From P52-10 sp041397365 (GTDB taxonomy: Bacteria > Pseudomonadota > Alphaproteobacteria > Rhizobiales > Xanthobacteraceae): a DNA stretch of 64,000 nt. The stretch lies in contig JAWKWT010000006.1 of the NCBI GenBank assembly GCA_041397365.1, positions 1-64,000 of the forward strand, written 5' to 3'. The position numbers were made by a program, and so were the translations under genes. Shown here one piece after another: positions 32,367 through 41,709 of this stretch (positions are counted from its first letter, which is position 1; each line of letters begins with the position of its first letter). The notes beneath the pieces were generated by a model. That model was not told the DNA's origin. It was given only the letters and a program-made list of their open reading frames with translations, and did no database searches.

Positions 32367-33143
32367 ATGACCAACATCGATCTGAACAGCGATCTCGGCG
32401 AAGGTTTCGGCGCATGGACCATGGGCGACGACGCGGCGATGCTGGATATCGTTACCAGCGCGAATGTGGCTTGCGGATACCACGCCGGCGATTCCGACAT
32501 CATGCTGCGGACGGCGACGATCGCAAAGGCCAGGGGCGTGGCGATCGGCGCGCATCCCTCCTATCGCGACCTGCACGGTTTTGGCCGGCGTCCGGTCGCC
32601 GGACTGACATCGTCGGAAATCGAGACGATGGTGGCTTACCAGATCGGCGCGCTACAGGCGGTCGCCGCCCTCGCCGGCCACAAGGTGACGCATGTGAAGG
32701 CGCATGGCGCGTTGTCCAACGTGGCCTGCGCCGATCCGATGACCGCGCGCGCGATCGCTGCGGCGATCAAGGCTGTCGATCGCGATCTGATCTGGGTGGT
32801 GCTGCCGCGATCGGAAATGGAGCGCGCCGGCGAAGCGGCGAACCTGCCGCTGGCACGCGAGGTGTTCGCCGACCGCGCCTATGAGGACGACGCTTCGCTG
32901 ATGGCGCGCGGCAAGCCCGGCGCGGTGCTGCATGATCCGGCAGAGATCGCCGAGCGCGTATTGCGGATGGCGGGCGATCAGGCCGTCGTCAGCGCATCCG
33001 GCAAAATCATCGGGATGCCGATCGATACGATTTGCGTGCATGGCGACACGCCGGGCGCGGTCGGGATCGCGCGGCAGGTGCGCGCCCGCCTCGAAACGGG
33101 CGGCTTTACCCTGTCCCCGCTCGACAGGACCCTCAGGCGGTGA
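32367..33143 (+). CDS. pxpA: 5-oxoprolinase subunit PxpA (LamB/YcsF family)
   Basis: A 258-residue protein with the family start MTNIDLNSDLGEGFGAWTMG, the DNA of SANVACGYHAGDSDIMLRTA, AIGAHPSYRDLHGFGRRPVA, HVKAHGALSNVACADPMTAR and the end PIDTICVHGDTPGAVGIARQ. Length and motifs are normal. It completes pxpB-pxpC-pxpA in the order often seen in proteobacteria, eight bases after the (restored) pxpC stop. Confidence 0.93.
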   Translation: MTNIDLNSDLGEGFGAWTMGDDAAMLDIVTSANVACGYHAGDSDIMLRTATIAKARGVAIGAHPSYRDLHGFGRRPVAGLTSSEIETMVAYQIGALQAVAALAGHKVTHVKAHGALSNVACADPMTARAIAAAIKAVDRDLIWVVLPRSEMERAGEAANLPLAREVFADRAYEDDASLMARGKPGAVLHDPAEIAERVLRMAGDQAVVSASGKIIGMPIDTICVHGDTPGAVGIARQVRARLETGGFTLSPLDRTLRR

Positions 33144-33202
33144 GCGGGAAATCCCTTGTAATTCAACCGAATAAGGGCTAGCTCCAGCAGCCTCAAACGG
33201 AC

Positions 33203-34537
33203 ATGGATGAAATGGAACAAGGCCGCGCGCCGATTGTCAGCTTTGTGTCGCTTGGGTGCCCGAAGGCGCTGGTGGATTCCGAACGGATCATCACCCGGCT
33301 TCGCGCCGAAGGCTACGAGCTTGCACGCAAGCATGACGGCGCGGACCTCGTCATCGTCAACACCTGCGGCTTTCTCGACAGCGCCAAGGCCGAGTCGCTC
33401 TCCGCCATCGGCGAGGCCATGGCCGAGAACGGCAAGGTGATCGTCACCGGCTGCATGGGCGCGGAGCCGGAAGCGATCCGCGACGCCTATCCGGGCGTGC
33501 TCTCGATCACCGGCCCGCAGCAATATGAAAACGTACTGGAGGCGGTGCATCGCGCCAAGCCGCCGCAGCACAATCCGCTGGTCGACCTGCTGCCGCCGCA
33601 AGGCATCAAGCTGACGCCGAGGCACTACGCTTACTTAAAGATTTCCGAAGGCTGCAACAATCGCTGCACCTTCTGCATCATCCCGAAACTGCGCGGAGAT
33701 CTGGTCTCGCGCACGACGGATGACGTGCTGCGCGAGGCCGAACGGCTGGTGAAGGCGGGCGTCAAGGAATTGCTGGTGGTGTCACAGGACACCTCCGCCT
33801 ATGGCGTCGACATCAAATACGCTGCGAGCCGCTGGAAGGACCGCGAGGTTCGCGCGCGCTTCTACGATCTGGCCAAGGAACTGGGTGAACTCGGCGCGTG
33901 GGTGCGGCTGCAATATGTCTACCCCTACCCGCATGTCGATGAAGTCATCGGCCTGATGAGCGAGGGGAAGATTCTCCCCTATCTTGACATCCCGTTCCAG
34001 CACGGCAATGCCGAGGTGCTGAAGCGCATGCGCCGCCCGGCCGCACAGGACAAGACACTCGCACGCATCGCCAAGTGGCGCGACGAGTGCCCCGAACTGA
34101 CGCTGCGCTCGACCTTCATCGTCGGCTTTCCCGGCGAGAGCGACGCGGAGTTCGAGGACCTCCTGCAATGGCTCGACGAAGCGCAGATCGACCGTGTCGG
34201 CTGCTTCAAATACGAGCCGGTCGCAGGCGCGACTTCAAACGCCTTGGAAAATCCAGTGCCGGAAGAGGTGAAGACACAACGCTGGGAACGGCTGATGGCG
34301 CATCAGCAGAAGATCTCCGTGCGCCGCCTGAAGCGGAAGGTCGGCACGCGCCAGCAGATCATCATCGACGAGGTCGGGCCCACGGTCGCCAAGGGCCGCA
34401 GCAAGGGTGACGCGCCGGAGATCGACGGCACCGTCTATGTCTCCAGCCGCCGTCCGCTGCGCCAGGGCGAGATAGTCACCGCGAAGATCGAGCGCGCCGA
34501 CGAATACGACCTGCACGGCACGGTCGCGGGATTCTAA
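33203..34537 (+). CDS. rimO: Ribosomal protein S12 methylthiotransferase RimO
   Basis: A 444-residue radical SAM enzyme. The N-terminal UPF0004 domain has its three cluster Cys in VSLGCPKALVDSE, VNTCGFLDSAK and VTGCMGAEPEAIRD. The radical SAM cluster is KISEGCNNRCTFCIIPKLRG (Cys-x3-Cys-x2-Cys). A TRAM domain closes the protein (ADEYDLHGTVAGF at the end). It adds a methylthio group to an Asp of ribosomal protein S12. Alternative start ATG 33212 is possible. It has no operon partner. Confidence 0.95.
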   Translation: MDEMEQGRAPIVSFVSLGCPKALVDSERIITRLRAEGYELARKHDGADLVIVNTCGFLDSAKAESLSAIGEAMAENGKVIVTGCMGAEPEAIRDAYPGVLSITGPQQYENVLEAVHRAKPPQHNPLVDLLPPQGIKLTPRHYAYLKISEGCNNRCTFCIIPKLRGDLVSRTTDDVLREAERLVKAGVKELLVVSQDTSAYGVDIKYAASRWKDREVRARFYDLAKELGELGAWVRLQYVYPYPHVDEVIGLMSEGKILPYLDIPFQHGNAEVLKRMRRPAAQDKTLARIAKWRDECPELTLRSTFIVGFPGESDAEFEDLLQWLDEAQIDRVGCFKYEPVAGATSNALENPVPEEVKTQRWERLMAHQQKISVRRLKRKVGTRQQIIIDEVGPTVAKGRSKGDAPEIDGTVYVSSRRPLRQGEIVTAKIERADEYDLHGTVAGF

Positions 34538-34622
34538 GGCGCGTCACGCTGTCGAACGGCTTCAATTATTCTTGGAGCCTGACCCGACGTTCGTTTTGCG
34601 GGCGGATTCTCAGCACGAAAAC

Positions 34623-34648
34623 GTCGTCCCTGCGCAGGCAGGGACGAC
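34623..34648. repeat. Palindromic intergenic repeat unit
   Basis: GTCGTCCCTGC (34623-34633) and its complement GCAGGGACGAC (34638-34648) flank a four-base loop. This form (gtcgtccctgc...gcagggacgac) is one I recognise as a dispersed palindrome in Bradyrhizobium/Rhodopseudomonas genomes. It sits between convergent rimO and a GNAT gene and could also end transcription. Confidence 0.55.
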
Positions 34649-34677
34649 GCCGAGGTTGTTGAGCCTGCTCGCGACAT

Positions 34678-35481
34678 TCAAGTCGGACTCTCAGGCAATC
34701 TGCGGACCCAGGTGCGGGACAGCATCACCGGATGAAAACCCAGACGCGCGTAGAGACGCTTGGGCGGTTCAGTGGCGAGCGCGCCGAGGAAGATCGTGTC
34801 GCAACTCGCTGCGCGCAGCCGATCGACAAATGCCGAGATGATGGCGCTGGCAATTCCCTGACGGCGGGCGGACGGCAGCGTAAACAGATCCTCGATCATG
34901 CCGACGCCATTGGGCGCGACCGCGTAAGCGCCGTACGCGACCGGCACGCCGTTCCGCATCGCCAGATGGAAATGATACCCGCAGCTTTTGGCACGATAGC
35001 CGGCGACCAAGCCAAGGCTCACCTCCGGCGGCACATCCAGGCCACTGCTGCGCCGGCCCTCGGCGTGATCGGCGAGCACGAGCTGGAGCAGTGCCTCCCA
35101 ATCCGCATCGCAGGTGACAGGGCGCAACGCGATAGCTGAACAGCGTGCGGAAAGATCACCTCGCAAAGCCATCTGGATGGTGGCGGGGCGTTCTTCGAAA
35201 TCGTCCAGCGCGAGACGGGCGAGAAACGCATCCGGGGTGAAGCAATCGGTATGGATCACGCGCCATGCGGTGTGCGCGAGATATTGATCCATCGCCGCGA
35301 AAACTGCGATGATCTCCGCGTCGGTTCGCGCCGTGACCTCGTCGGCATGGTTCGAATCCCACACATCCGGATGCGCCGGATCGACCACGAGGTGGCAACC
35401 CGGCGCTGCGATCTGCGTATTGCCGAGCCGCCGCTGCCACCGATAAGCCTCGGCGATCCTGCGGGTCAGATCAGCATTCAT
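34678..35481 (-). CDS. GNAT family N-acetyltransferase
   Basis: A 267-residue protein. The C-terminal half holds the GNAT fold: AYGAYAVAPNGVGMIEDLFT, then motif A in LPSARRQGIASAIISAFVDR (Arg-x-x-Gly-x-Ala, acetyl-CoA pyrophosphate loop) and PKRLYARLGFHPVMLSRTWV. The N-terminal half is a second, degenerate domain. The substrate is unknown. Confidence 0.8.
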   Translation of the reverse strand: MNADLTRRIAEAYRWQRRLGNTQIAAPGCHLVVDPAHPDVWDSNHADEVTARTDAEIIAVFAAMDQYLAHTAWRVIHTDCFTPDAFLARLALDDFEERPATIQMALRGDLSARCSAIALRPVTCDADWEALLQLVLADHAEGRRSSGLDVPPEVSLGLVAGYRAKSCGYHFHLAMRNGVPVAYGAYAVAPNGVGMIEDLFTLPSARRQGIASAIISAFVDRLRAASCDTIFLGALATEPPKRLYARLGFHPVMLSRTWVRRLPESPT

Positions 35482-35500
35482 TGATCTCGCTTTTTGGGTT

Positions 35501-36502
35501 TCAGCTCGGCTTGATACCGAGACCGGCCGTCAGTTCGCGCCAGACCGGGCCCTCCTCGACAATCCATTTTTGCAGTTCCTGCCGGCTGATCGGTCTTTGC
35601 TCCGCGCCGACAATCATAAATTTCTTCCAGGTCGCTTCGTCCTGTCCGGCCTCGACCATGGCTTGCGAATAGACCTCCGCGATCTCCGCGGGCATCCCGA
35701 TCGGAGCCATCATGCAGGTATGGCCCATCAGCGACAGTCCGCGCTCGGTTCCGCCGAGTTCGGCGAAGGTCGGCACACCCGGCATTTTCAAAAGACGGCT
35801 GCGCCCCTGAATGGCAACGGCCACGGCCTTGCCCATGTTAACGACGTTCTCGCTGCCTCCGCCGCCGCCGATCGCCGCGTGGATCGAGCCGCCGGCGATA
35901 TCGGCGAACATCGGCGCACCGCCGCGATAGTGAACGGCCGTGACGGACACTCCGTAATTCTTCTCGAACGCCGCGATGCCGATATGCGCCAGCGAACCCG
36001 CGCCATAGGTGCCGATGCTGGTCGGATTCTTGCGGGCGTATTCGACGAACTCCTTGAGGTTGGTCGCACCGGTCGACTTGTTCACGAACAGCACCAGTCC
36101 CGCGACCGGACACGAGCCGATCGGCTGGAAATCCTTGTCGGTATCGTAAGGCAGGTTCTTGTAGAGAACCTTCTGCGTCATCAGCGCCGAAGAGACGATG
36201 TACATCAGCGTGTAGCCGTCGGGCGCGACATTCTTGAACTCGGTCGCGGCGACGACGCCGTTCGCGCCGGGCTTGTTGTCGGCGATGACAGTCTGGCCGA
36301 ATTTTTTCGACATGTATTCGATGAAGACGCGGCACACCTGATCGGTGCCGCCGCCCGCCTGGTCCGCAAGAATAATGCGGATGGGCTTGGTGGGACGCCA
36401 GCTGCCGACTTGCTGCGCGAAAGCGGGCGCGGCTAACAGGGAAGCCGCAGCAGCTCCGGCTCCACTCGCAAGTAATCGACGACGGGTTATAGGCCGCGGC
36501 AT
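35501..36502 (-). CDS. TctC/Bug-family periplasmic solute-binding protein, Tat-type signal
   Basis: A 333-residue protein from ATG 36502, after a GGGAGA ribosome-binding site. The signal peptide starts PITRRRLLASGAGAAAASLL, which has a twin-arginine character. The Bug core follows: KPIRIILADQAGGGTDQVCR, VIADNKPGANGVVAATEFKN, APDGYTLMYIVSSALMTQKV and SIGTYGAGSLAHIGIAAFEK. Its frame is open to 36604 but the start is fixed by the ribosome-binding site. Solute unknown; no transporter genes nearby. Confidence 0.87.
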   Translation of the reverse strand: MPRPITRRRLLASGAGAAAASLLAAPAFAQQVGSWRPTKPIRIILADQAGGGTDQVCRVFIEYMSKKFGQTVIADNKPGANGVVAATEFKNVAPDGYTLMYIVSSALMTQKVLYKNLPYDTDKDFQPIGSCPVAGLVLFVNKSTGATNLKEFVEYARKNPTSIGTYGAGSLAHIGIAAFEKNYGVSVTAVHYRGGAPMFADIAGGSIHAAIGGGGGSENVVNMGKAVAVAIQGRSRLLKMPGVPTFAELGGTERGLSLMGHTCMMAPIGMPAEIAEVYSQAMVEAGQDEATWKKFMIVGAEQRPISRQELQKWIVEEGPVWRELTAGLGIKPS

Positions 36503-36622
36503 TTCCAATCTCCCAATGTATCCCTGTCTGCGCAGGGGTCCGGAAAGGCTACGCGCCAAACCGGAGATTGTCCATTTGGAAGATGCCACCGAGACGACGT
36601 CCACCGAGGGGGCAAGCGGCGG

Positions 36623-37048
36623 TCAGTCGCCGATGATCTTCTGGAAGCAGATCGACTTCGTGTCGCGGTAGCCGAGCTGTTCGTAGAAATGGCTCGCTGC
36701 CGCGTTGTCGGCGCGCACCAGCAATTGCACTTTCCAGATTCCGCGCTCACGCAGCCAGTTCTCGGCCGCCTGCATCATGACACCGCCGAGCCCCTGCCGC
36801 TGGCGCTCCGGCGCGACGGCAACGTAATAGACCCAGCCGCGATGACCGTCCTCGCCGACCATGGCGGTCGCGACCAGCTCGCCTCCGTCACAGGCGACCA
36901 GCACGGTCGAATGCGGCTCCGTGCGCGCGAACGCGATGTCCTTCGCCGGATCATTCCACGGCCGCACGACACCGGCGCTGTGCCAAAGCGCGATCACGCG
37001 CGCGATGTCGGCATCGACGATCTCGCGAATGGTGGGAGCGCCGCTCAC
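36623..37048 (-). CDS. GNAT family acetyltransferase, YpeA-like
   Basis: A 141-residue single-domain GNAT. Motif A is YVAVAPERQRQGLGGVMMQA (Gln-x-x-Gly-x-Gly), followed by KVQLLVRADNAAASHFYEQL and GYRDTKSICFQKII. The N-terminus carries ALWHSAGVVRPWNDPAKDIA, as in YpeA-type proteins. Its ATG overlaps the stop of the upstream quinone oxidoreductase gene by four bases. Confidence 0.85.
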   Translation of the reverse strand: MSGAPTIREIVDADIARVIALWHSAGVVRPWNDPAKDIAFARTEPHSTVLVACDGGELVATAMVGEDGHRGWVYYVAVAPERQRQGLGGVMMQAAENWLRERGIWKVQLLVRADNAAASHFYEQLGYRDTKSICFQKIIGD

Positions 37049-38018
37049 GGCTTCAGGATCGACGCGCCCGTGGTGGCGCGGCTCTCCAGATCGCGATGCG
37101 CCTTGGCGGCATCCTTCAGCGCATAGGCGTGATGGATCGGCACCTGAAGGCTGCCGCTGATGACGGCCGCGAACATCGTGTCGGCGGCGGCCAGAAGGTC
37201 GCGGCGCTTGGCGATGTAGTCGTTGAGTGTCGGCCGCGTCGCGAATAGCGATCCCCGCCGCTGCAACTCGCCGAGCGAGAACGGCGGCACGACGCCGGAC
37301 GCATTGCCGAAGCTGACGAACATTCCGCGAGGGCGCAGGCAGTCGAGCGATCCGGGAAACGTATCCTTGCCGACGCCGTCATAGACGACATGGCACAATT
37401 CGCCGCGCGTGATCGTTTTCACCCGCGCGGCAAAATCCTCCTGCTTGTAGAGAATGACGTGATCGCAGCCATTGTGGGTTGCGAGATCGGCCTTCTCCTG
37501 CGATCCGACCGTGCCGATGACATTCGCGCCCAGCGCCTTCGCCCATTGGCAAGCCAGCAAGCCGACACCGCCGGCGGCGCGTGAATGAGAACATTCTGTC
37601 CGGGCTCGACCTTGAACGTCTTGTGCAGCAGGTAATGCACGGTCAGGCCCTTGAGCATCAGCACGGCGGCCTGCTCGTAGGTAATCATGTCCGGCAGCTT
37701 CACCAGCCGCTCCGCCGGCATGATGCGCTCGCTCGCATAGCCGCCGAGGCCGGTCGTGTAGGCGACGCGATCGCCCGGATGAAAGCCTGTCACGCCTGCG
37801 CCGACCTCGATCACGTCGCCGGAGGCTTCGTTGCCGGCGACGAACGGCAGCGACGGGGCCTTGTAAAGCCCGGTGCGGAAGTAGACGTCGATGAAATTGA
37901 CGCCGCAGGCGCGCTGGCGGATGCGAACCTCGCTCTTTCCGGGCGCGGCCACCTCCACCTCCTCATAGGTCAGGACCTCGGGACCACCGGTCTGATGCAC
38001 GCGCACGGCCTTGGCCAT
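37045..38018 (-). pseudogene. NADPH:quinone oxidoreductase (MDR family), frameshifted
   Basis: From ATG 38018 the product reads KAVRVHQTGGPEVLTYEEVE, FVAGNEASGDVIEVGAGVTG and KTFKVEPGQNVLIH, then leaves the family inside the nucleotide-binding loop. The neighbouring frame resumes with MLACQWAKALGANVIGTVGS, CDHVILYKQEDFAARVKTIT and HHAYALKDAAKAHRDLESRA to the end. One missing base near 37572 in the GCGCCGCCGGC stretch explains it (Ala-Ala-Ala-Gly-Gly expected). Restored length about 324 residues, normal for the family. Followed by the GNAT gene in overlap. Confidence 0.85.
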
Positions 38019-38095
38019 TTGTCTCTCTTTCTGCTGCGTCTTTTTGAAATTTTAGGCTGGCCGCGAGATCAGAACAACCCTGCCGCCCCGCTCCG

Positions 38096-38815
38096 TCAAA
38101 CCTGTCGCAGCCACCGAACCAATCGGATGACCGCGTCGCCGAACAGCACGTAGAGGCCGATCAGGCAGAGGATCGCAGGGACCGGCGGCGGCACGTCGAA
38201 GTCGAGCCAGACCGCGAGCGCGGCCAGCACGCAGCCGAAAATGACGATGGCGAGATTGAACATCCGCCAGCGTTGAACCCGCACCGGATGCAACGCGTGG
38301 AACGGCAGGAAGGTCGCGATCACCAGCAGGCCCATAAAGGCGGTGGCGATCCACGGCGAAGGCTTCAGCAGGAACAGATAGAACGCCGCGGCATTCCACA
38401 ACGTCGGAAATCCGCGAAAGTGATTGTCGTCGGTCTTCATCCGCAGATCGACGAAATACAGTGCGCCCGACATGACGATGGCGATGCCGAGCGGCGCGGC
38501 GAGCGACGGCACGATAAAACCGCTGGCTGCGATCGCATAGGCCGGCACGAACACGTAGGTCGTGAAGTCGACGACGAGATCCAGCGTATCGCCCGACCAA
38601 TGCGGCAGGATCTCCTTGACCCTCATGGTCCGCGCGATCGGGCCGTCGATCGCATCGACCAAGAGCGCCACGCCGAGCCAGCCGAACATCGCGCCCCAGC
38701 GGCCCTCCGCGGCTGCGAACAGCGCCATCAAGGCGAGCCCCGCGCCGGTCGCGGTCAAAAGATGAACCGAGAAGGCGCGCAGGCGTCGCGACAAGCCGGG
38801 CGGCTGTTCAATCAT
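38096..38815 (-). CDS. pcs: Phosphatidylcholine synthase Pcs
   Basis: A 239-residue membrane protein with about eight helices. It carries the CDP-alcohol phosphotransferase motif in the form DGPIARTMRVKE followed by GDTLDLVVDF (Asp-Gly-x2-Ala-Arg-x12-Gly-x3-Asp-x3-Asp). The region YFVDLRMKTDDNHFRGFPTL is typical of Pcs, which condenses CDP-diacylglycerol with choline in rhizobia and relatives. Start at ATG 38815; SD weak. Confidence 0.9.
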   Translation of the reverse strand: MIEQPPGLSRRLRAFSVHLLTATGAGLALMALFAAAEGRWGAMFGWLGVALLVDAIDGPIARTMRVKEILPHWSGDTLDLVVDFTTYVFVPAYAIAASGFIVPSLAAPLGIAIVMSGALYFVDLRMKTDDNHFRGFPTLWNAAAFYLFLLKPSPWIATAFMGLLVIATFLPFHALHPVRVQRWRMFNLAIVIFGCVLAALAVWLDFDVPPPVPAILCLIGLYVLFGDAVIRLVRWLRQV

Positions 38816-38924
38816 CGCCTGCGACTATCAGATTCTGAGCGACCGCGCATTGTTGCCCGAACCGCCGCCGATGCCTATGTTCCGGGGCAAGCTTGCGCGC
38901 CGAACAACCGTTTGGAGTAATTCG

Positions 38925-40129
38925 TTGAGTGAAATCCGCGATCCGGCCGCCGGCCGATCCGAAAGCTTCGATGTCGCGGTGGTCGGCGGAGGACCTGCCG
39001 GCCTCGCCGCTGCGATTGCGATCGCGGCCGGGGGCGCGCGCGTCGCGTTGGTCGCGCGAAAAACACCTTACCGCGACAACCGGACCACGGCGCTGCTCGA
39101 CGCCTCCGTCGAAATCCTTCGCGACCTTGAGGTCTGGGACCAGTGCGCCGAGCACGCGGCTGCCCTGCGGCGGATGCGGCTCGTCGACGACACCGGCCGG
39201 CTGATCCGCGCGCCCGAAGTCCACTTCGATTGCGACGAAATCGGCTTGGACGCCTTCGGCTACAATATCGAGAACCGCATCCTCGTCGAAACGTTGGAAA
39301 ACCGCGCCAGCGCCCTGCCGGGCCTGATCCGCTTCGACGATCATGCCGCCACGATCGAGACGGACGCCGCCGCCGGCCGCATCGTCACCGGGCAAGGCTC
39401 GCGGATCGAGGCGGCGCTGATCGTCGGCGCCGACGGGCGGCAATCGCCCTGCCGGACGGCCGCCGGCATCAGCGTCCGTTCGCGCGCGACGCACCAGAGC
39501 GCCATCGCCTTCAACGTCGCCCATGACCGTCCGCATCATGGCGTTTCGACCGAGTTTCACACCGCGGCCGGGCCTTGCGTCTTCGTGCCGCTGCCGGGCA
39601 ACCACTCCAGCGTCGTCTGGGTGATGCGCACCGAGGACGCGGAACGCACGATGTCGCTGCCCGACGACGCGTTCACCGCCGCCATCGCGCGCCGGTCGCA
39701 CTATCATCTCGGCCGGCTCACGGCCGACCCGAGCGTCATGTGTTTCCGCTCGCCTTCGAGCAGGCGTCTTCGCTTGCGGCCAACCGCATCGCGCTGGTCG
39801 GCGAGGCTGCCCATGTGCTGCCGCCGATCGGCGCGCAGGGCCTCAATCTCGGGATTCGCGACGCAGCGGACGTCGCCCGCGTGATCGACGAGGCGCGCGC
39901 CTTCGGCGACGACCCCGGCGCGGAGGTGTCGCTTGCGCGCTATCGCAACCTGCGCCGCTTCGACGTGCAGGGGCGGATGACGGCGGTCGGCATCGCCAAC
40001 AGTTCGCTTCTGTCGGATTTTCTGCCCGTTCAGGCCGCCCGCGCCTTCGGCATGCAACTTCTCCAGCAGGTCGGCCCGCTGCGCCGCTTCGCGATGCGGC
40101 AGGCGATCGCGCCGTCGGCCAGGCCCTGA
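38925..40129 (+). pseudogene. UbiH-like FAD-dependent monooxygenase, frameshifted
   Basis: The likely start is TTG 38925, placed eight bases after GGAG; ATG 38850 lies upstream but is not needed. The FAD Rossmann motif is DVAVVGGGPAGLAAAIAIAA. The frame runs with family sequence to about 39730 and then breaks. The next frame resumes with HVFPLAFEQASSLAANRIAL, VGEAAHVLPPIGAQGLNLGI (the second FAD motif) and LRRFDVQGRMTAVGIANSSL to TGA 40127. A missing base near 39732 explains it. The family hydroxylates the ubiquinone ring. Restored length about 401 residues. Confidence 0.85.
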
Positions 40130-40238
40130 TCGAAACCGATTCTAACCTCTGCGAGCGGGATAGACTGGAGTACAACTACGTACTTTTCCGGGTCCCGCTC
40201 TAGCATCGGCCACAATCATGGTCTATTCGACAGGTGCG

Positions 40239-40568
40239 ATGAAGACACGAACCGCCAAGTTTCAGATCGGGCAGATCGTCCGCCACCGGATTTTTGCGTT
40301 CCGGGGGGTGGTCTTCGACATCGACCCGGAATTCAACAACACCGAGGAATGGTGGCTGTCGATTCCTGAGGAAGTGCGGCCGCACAAGGACCAGCCGTTC
40401 TATCATCTGCTCGCGGAGAACTCCGAAAGCGAGTACATCGCCTATGTGTCGGAGCAGAACCTGTTGCCCGACAATTCCGGCGAGCCGGTCCGGCATTCGC
40501 AGATCGCCGAGATTTTCGTGCGCGACAAGTCCGGCGGCTACCGCCAGCGCAATCTCTCGCTGAACTGA
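40239..40568 (+). CDS. hspQ: Heat shock protein HspQ (YccV-like)
   Basis: A 109-residue protein from ATG 40239, nine bases after AGGTG; ATG 40218 is an alternative. It has the family pattern AKFQIGQIVRHRIFAFRGVV, FDIDPEFNNTEEWWLSIPEE, PFYHLLAENSESEYIAYVSE and QNLLPDNSGEPVRHSQIAEI. HspQ is a small SH3-like protein that in Enterobacteria helps Lon degrade substrates and binds hemimethylated DNA. A bidirectional terminator follows. Confidence 0.9.
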   Translation: MKTRTAKFQIGQIVRHRIFAFRGVVFDIDPEFNNTEEWWLSIPEEVRPHKDQPFYHLLAENSESEYIAYVSEQNLLPDNSGEPVRHSQIAEIFVRDKSGGYRQRNLSLN

Positions 40569-40683
40569 TTTTTTTCCATTCTTTAAGAGAAGCCTTCATA
40601 CCGGGCATAGCCGTTCTAAGAACGCTCTCCTATGGTCCCAGCCATCCACGTCTTCGCGGCATCGGCTTCCGAACTCTCAAACG

Positions 40684-40711
40684 CAAAGGCGCGCATCGCT
40701 GCGCGCCTTTG
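40684..40711. terminator. Bidirectional terminator between hspQ and the IalB-like gene
   Basis: CAAAGGCGCGC (40684-40694) pairs perfectly over 11 bases with GCGCGCCTTTG (40701-40711) around a six-base loop. A-rich on the left and T-rich on the right, so it can serve both convergent genes. Confidence 0.85.
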
Positions 40712-40736
40712 TTCGTTGGCCGGTTAGGAAAATAGC

Positions 40737-41495
40737 TTACTTCGCGCCCGCAGCCGGCTGCTGAGCCTCAAGCTTCTTGCGGGCCTCTTCCGCGCGCTTC
40801 TGCAATTCGTCCTGCAATTTCTTCTGCTGTTCCTCGAACACCTTCGGATCGGTCGGCGGACCATCATAGGCTTTGGCGAAATCGCCGAGCGGCAGCGGCA
40901 GCGTCAGCGGCTGGCCATTGGCGTTGATCGCCTGAATCACGAGATTCTGGCCCTTCTTCAAGTTCGCCAGTACGTCGGCGGTCGCCTCATAGTCCGACAT
41001 GCAGCCATTCGCGAAGCAGATCACGTAAGGGCTCTGTTGCGGCTGGTTGGAATCGATGATGACGCGGGTGCCGTGAACGAGTTGCATGCCGAGCGGCAGC
41101 GTGACGCGCAGCACCTTTTTCGGCTCGCCTTCCGGCTCGATGATGACGGCGGCGACGACCGGCTGGCCGGATTCGATGCGGCCGTCCTTGCCGGTGAAGC
41201 AAACCTGCTTGGCGCTCGCGTCCTGCCCCTTCAGGCAGAATTTGGTCCAGGGCGAATAAATGAGCTGCACCTGTTCCTGCGGCTGCGCCGGCTGGGCGGC
41301 GGGCTGCTGCTGGGCAGCGGCCGGCGGGTTCTTCGCCGGAGCCTTCGGAGCGGCCTTCGGCGCCGTCTTCGGATTCTGCTGAGGCTGCTGAGCAAAGGCC
41401 GGCGCGCTCGCCAGCGTCACCACCGCGGCGGCGGCAACTGCCGAGGCGAACGGTCGGCGCGAGGCAACCAGTGCCGACAAAAGACGGCTATTCAT
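40737..41495 (-). CDS. Invasion-associated locus B (IalB) family protein
   Basis: A 252-residue exported protein from ATG 41495. The signal peptide holds SAVAAAAVVTLASAPAFAQQ. A Pro/Ala/Gln/Lys linker follows, then the IalB domain with its cysteines (PWTKFCLKGQDA, SAKQVCFTGKDGRIESGQP, PYVICFANGCMSDY) and VLRVTLPLGMQLVHGTRVII. The C-terminal 45 residues are a charged coiled coil (EQQKKLQDELQKRAEEARKK). Family members are periplasmic, first described in Bartonella; exact role unknown in free-living bacteria. Confidence 0.87.
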   Translation of the reverse strand: MNSRLLSALVASRRPFASAVAAAAVVTLASAPAFAQQPQQNPKTAPKAAPKAPAKNPPAAAQQQPAAQPAQPQEQVQLIYSPWTKFCLKGQDASAKQVCFTGKDGRIESGQPVVAAVIIEPEGEPKKVLRVTLPLGMQLVHGTRVIIDSNQPQQSPYVICFANGCMSDYEATADVLANLKKGQNLVIQAINANGQPLTLPLPLGDFAKAYDGPPTDPKVFEEQQKKLQDELQKRAEEARKKLEAQQPAAGAK

Positions 41496-41709
41496 TACGG
41501 AAATCCCTTTCCTGGACCGATAATCGTCGCGATCGGATCGCGGAAGCTGCCGGCTGTCTCGTCGCCAAATGGGGCGGCAGCGTGACCGGAACCGAGCAGT
41601 CCTGTTCGAACCCGCTTTCAATACAGCGCCGGGCCAAAAGATCAATGCCGCCAAGCCGAAAGGTTGTTTGATCCCGGCATCCAGGAAGCCCTGTGCTAGG
41701 CTCGAACGC

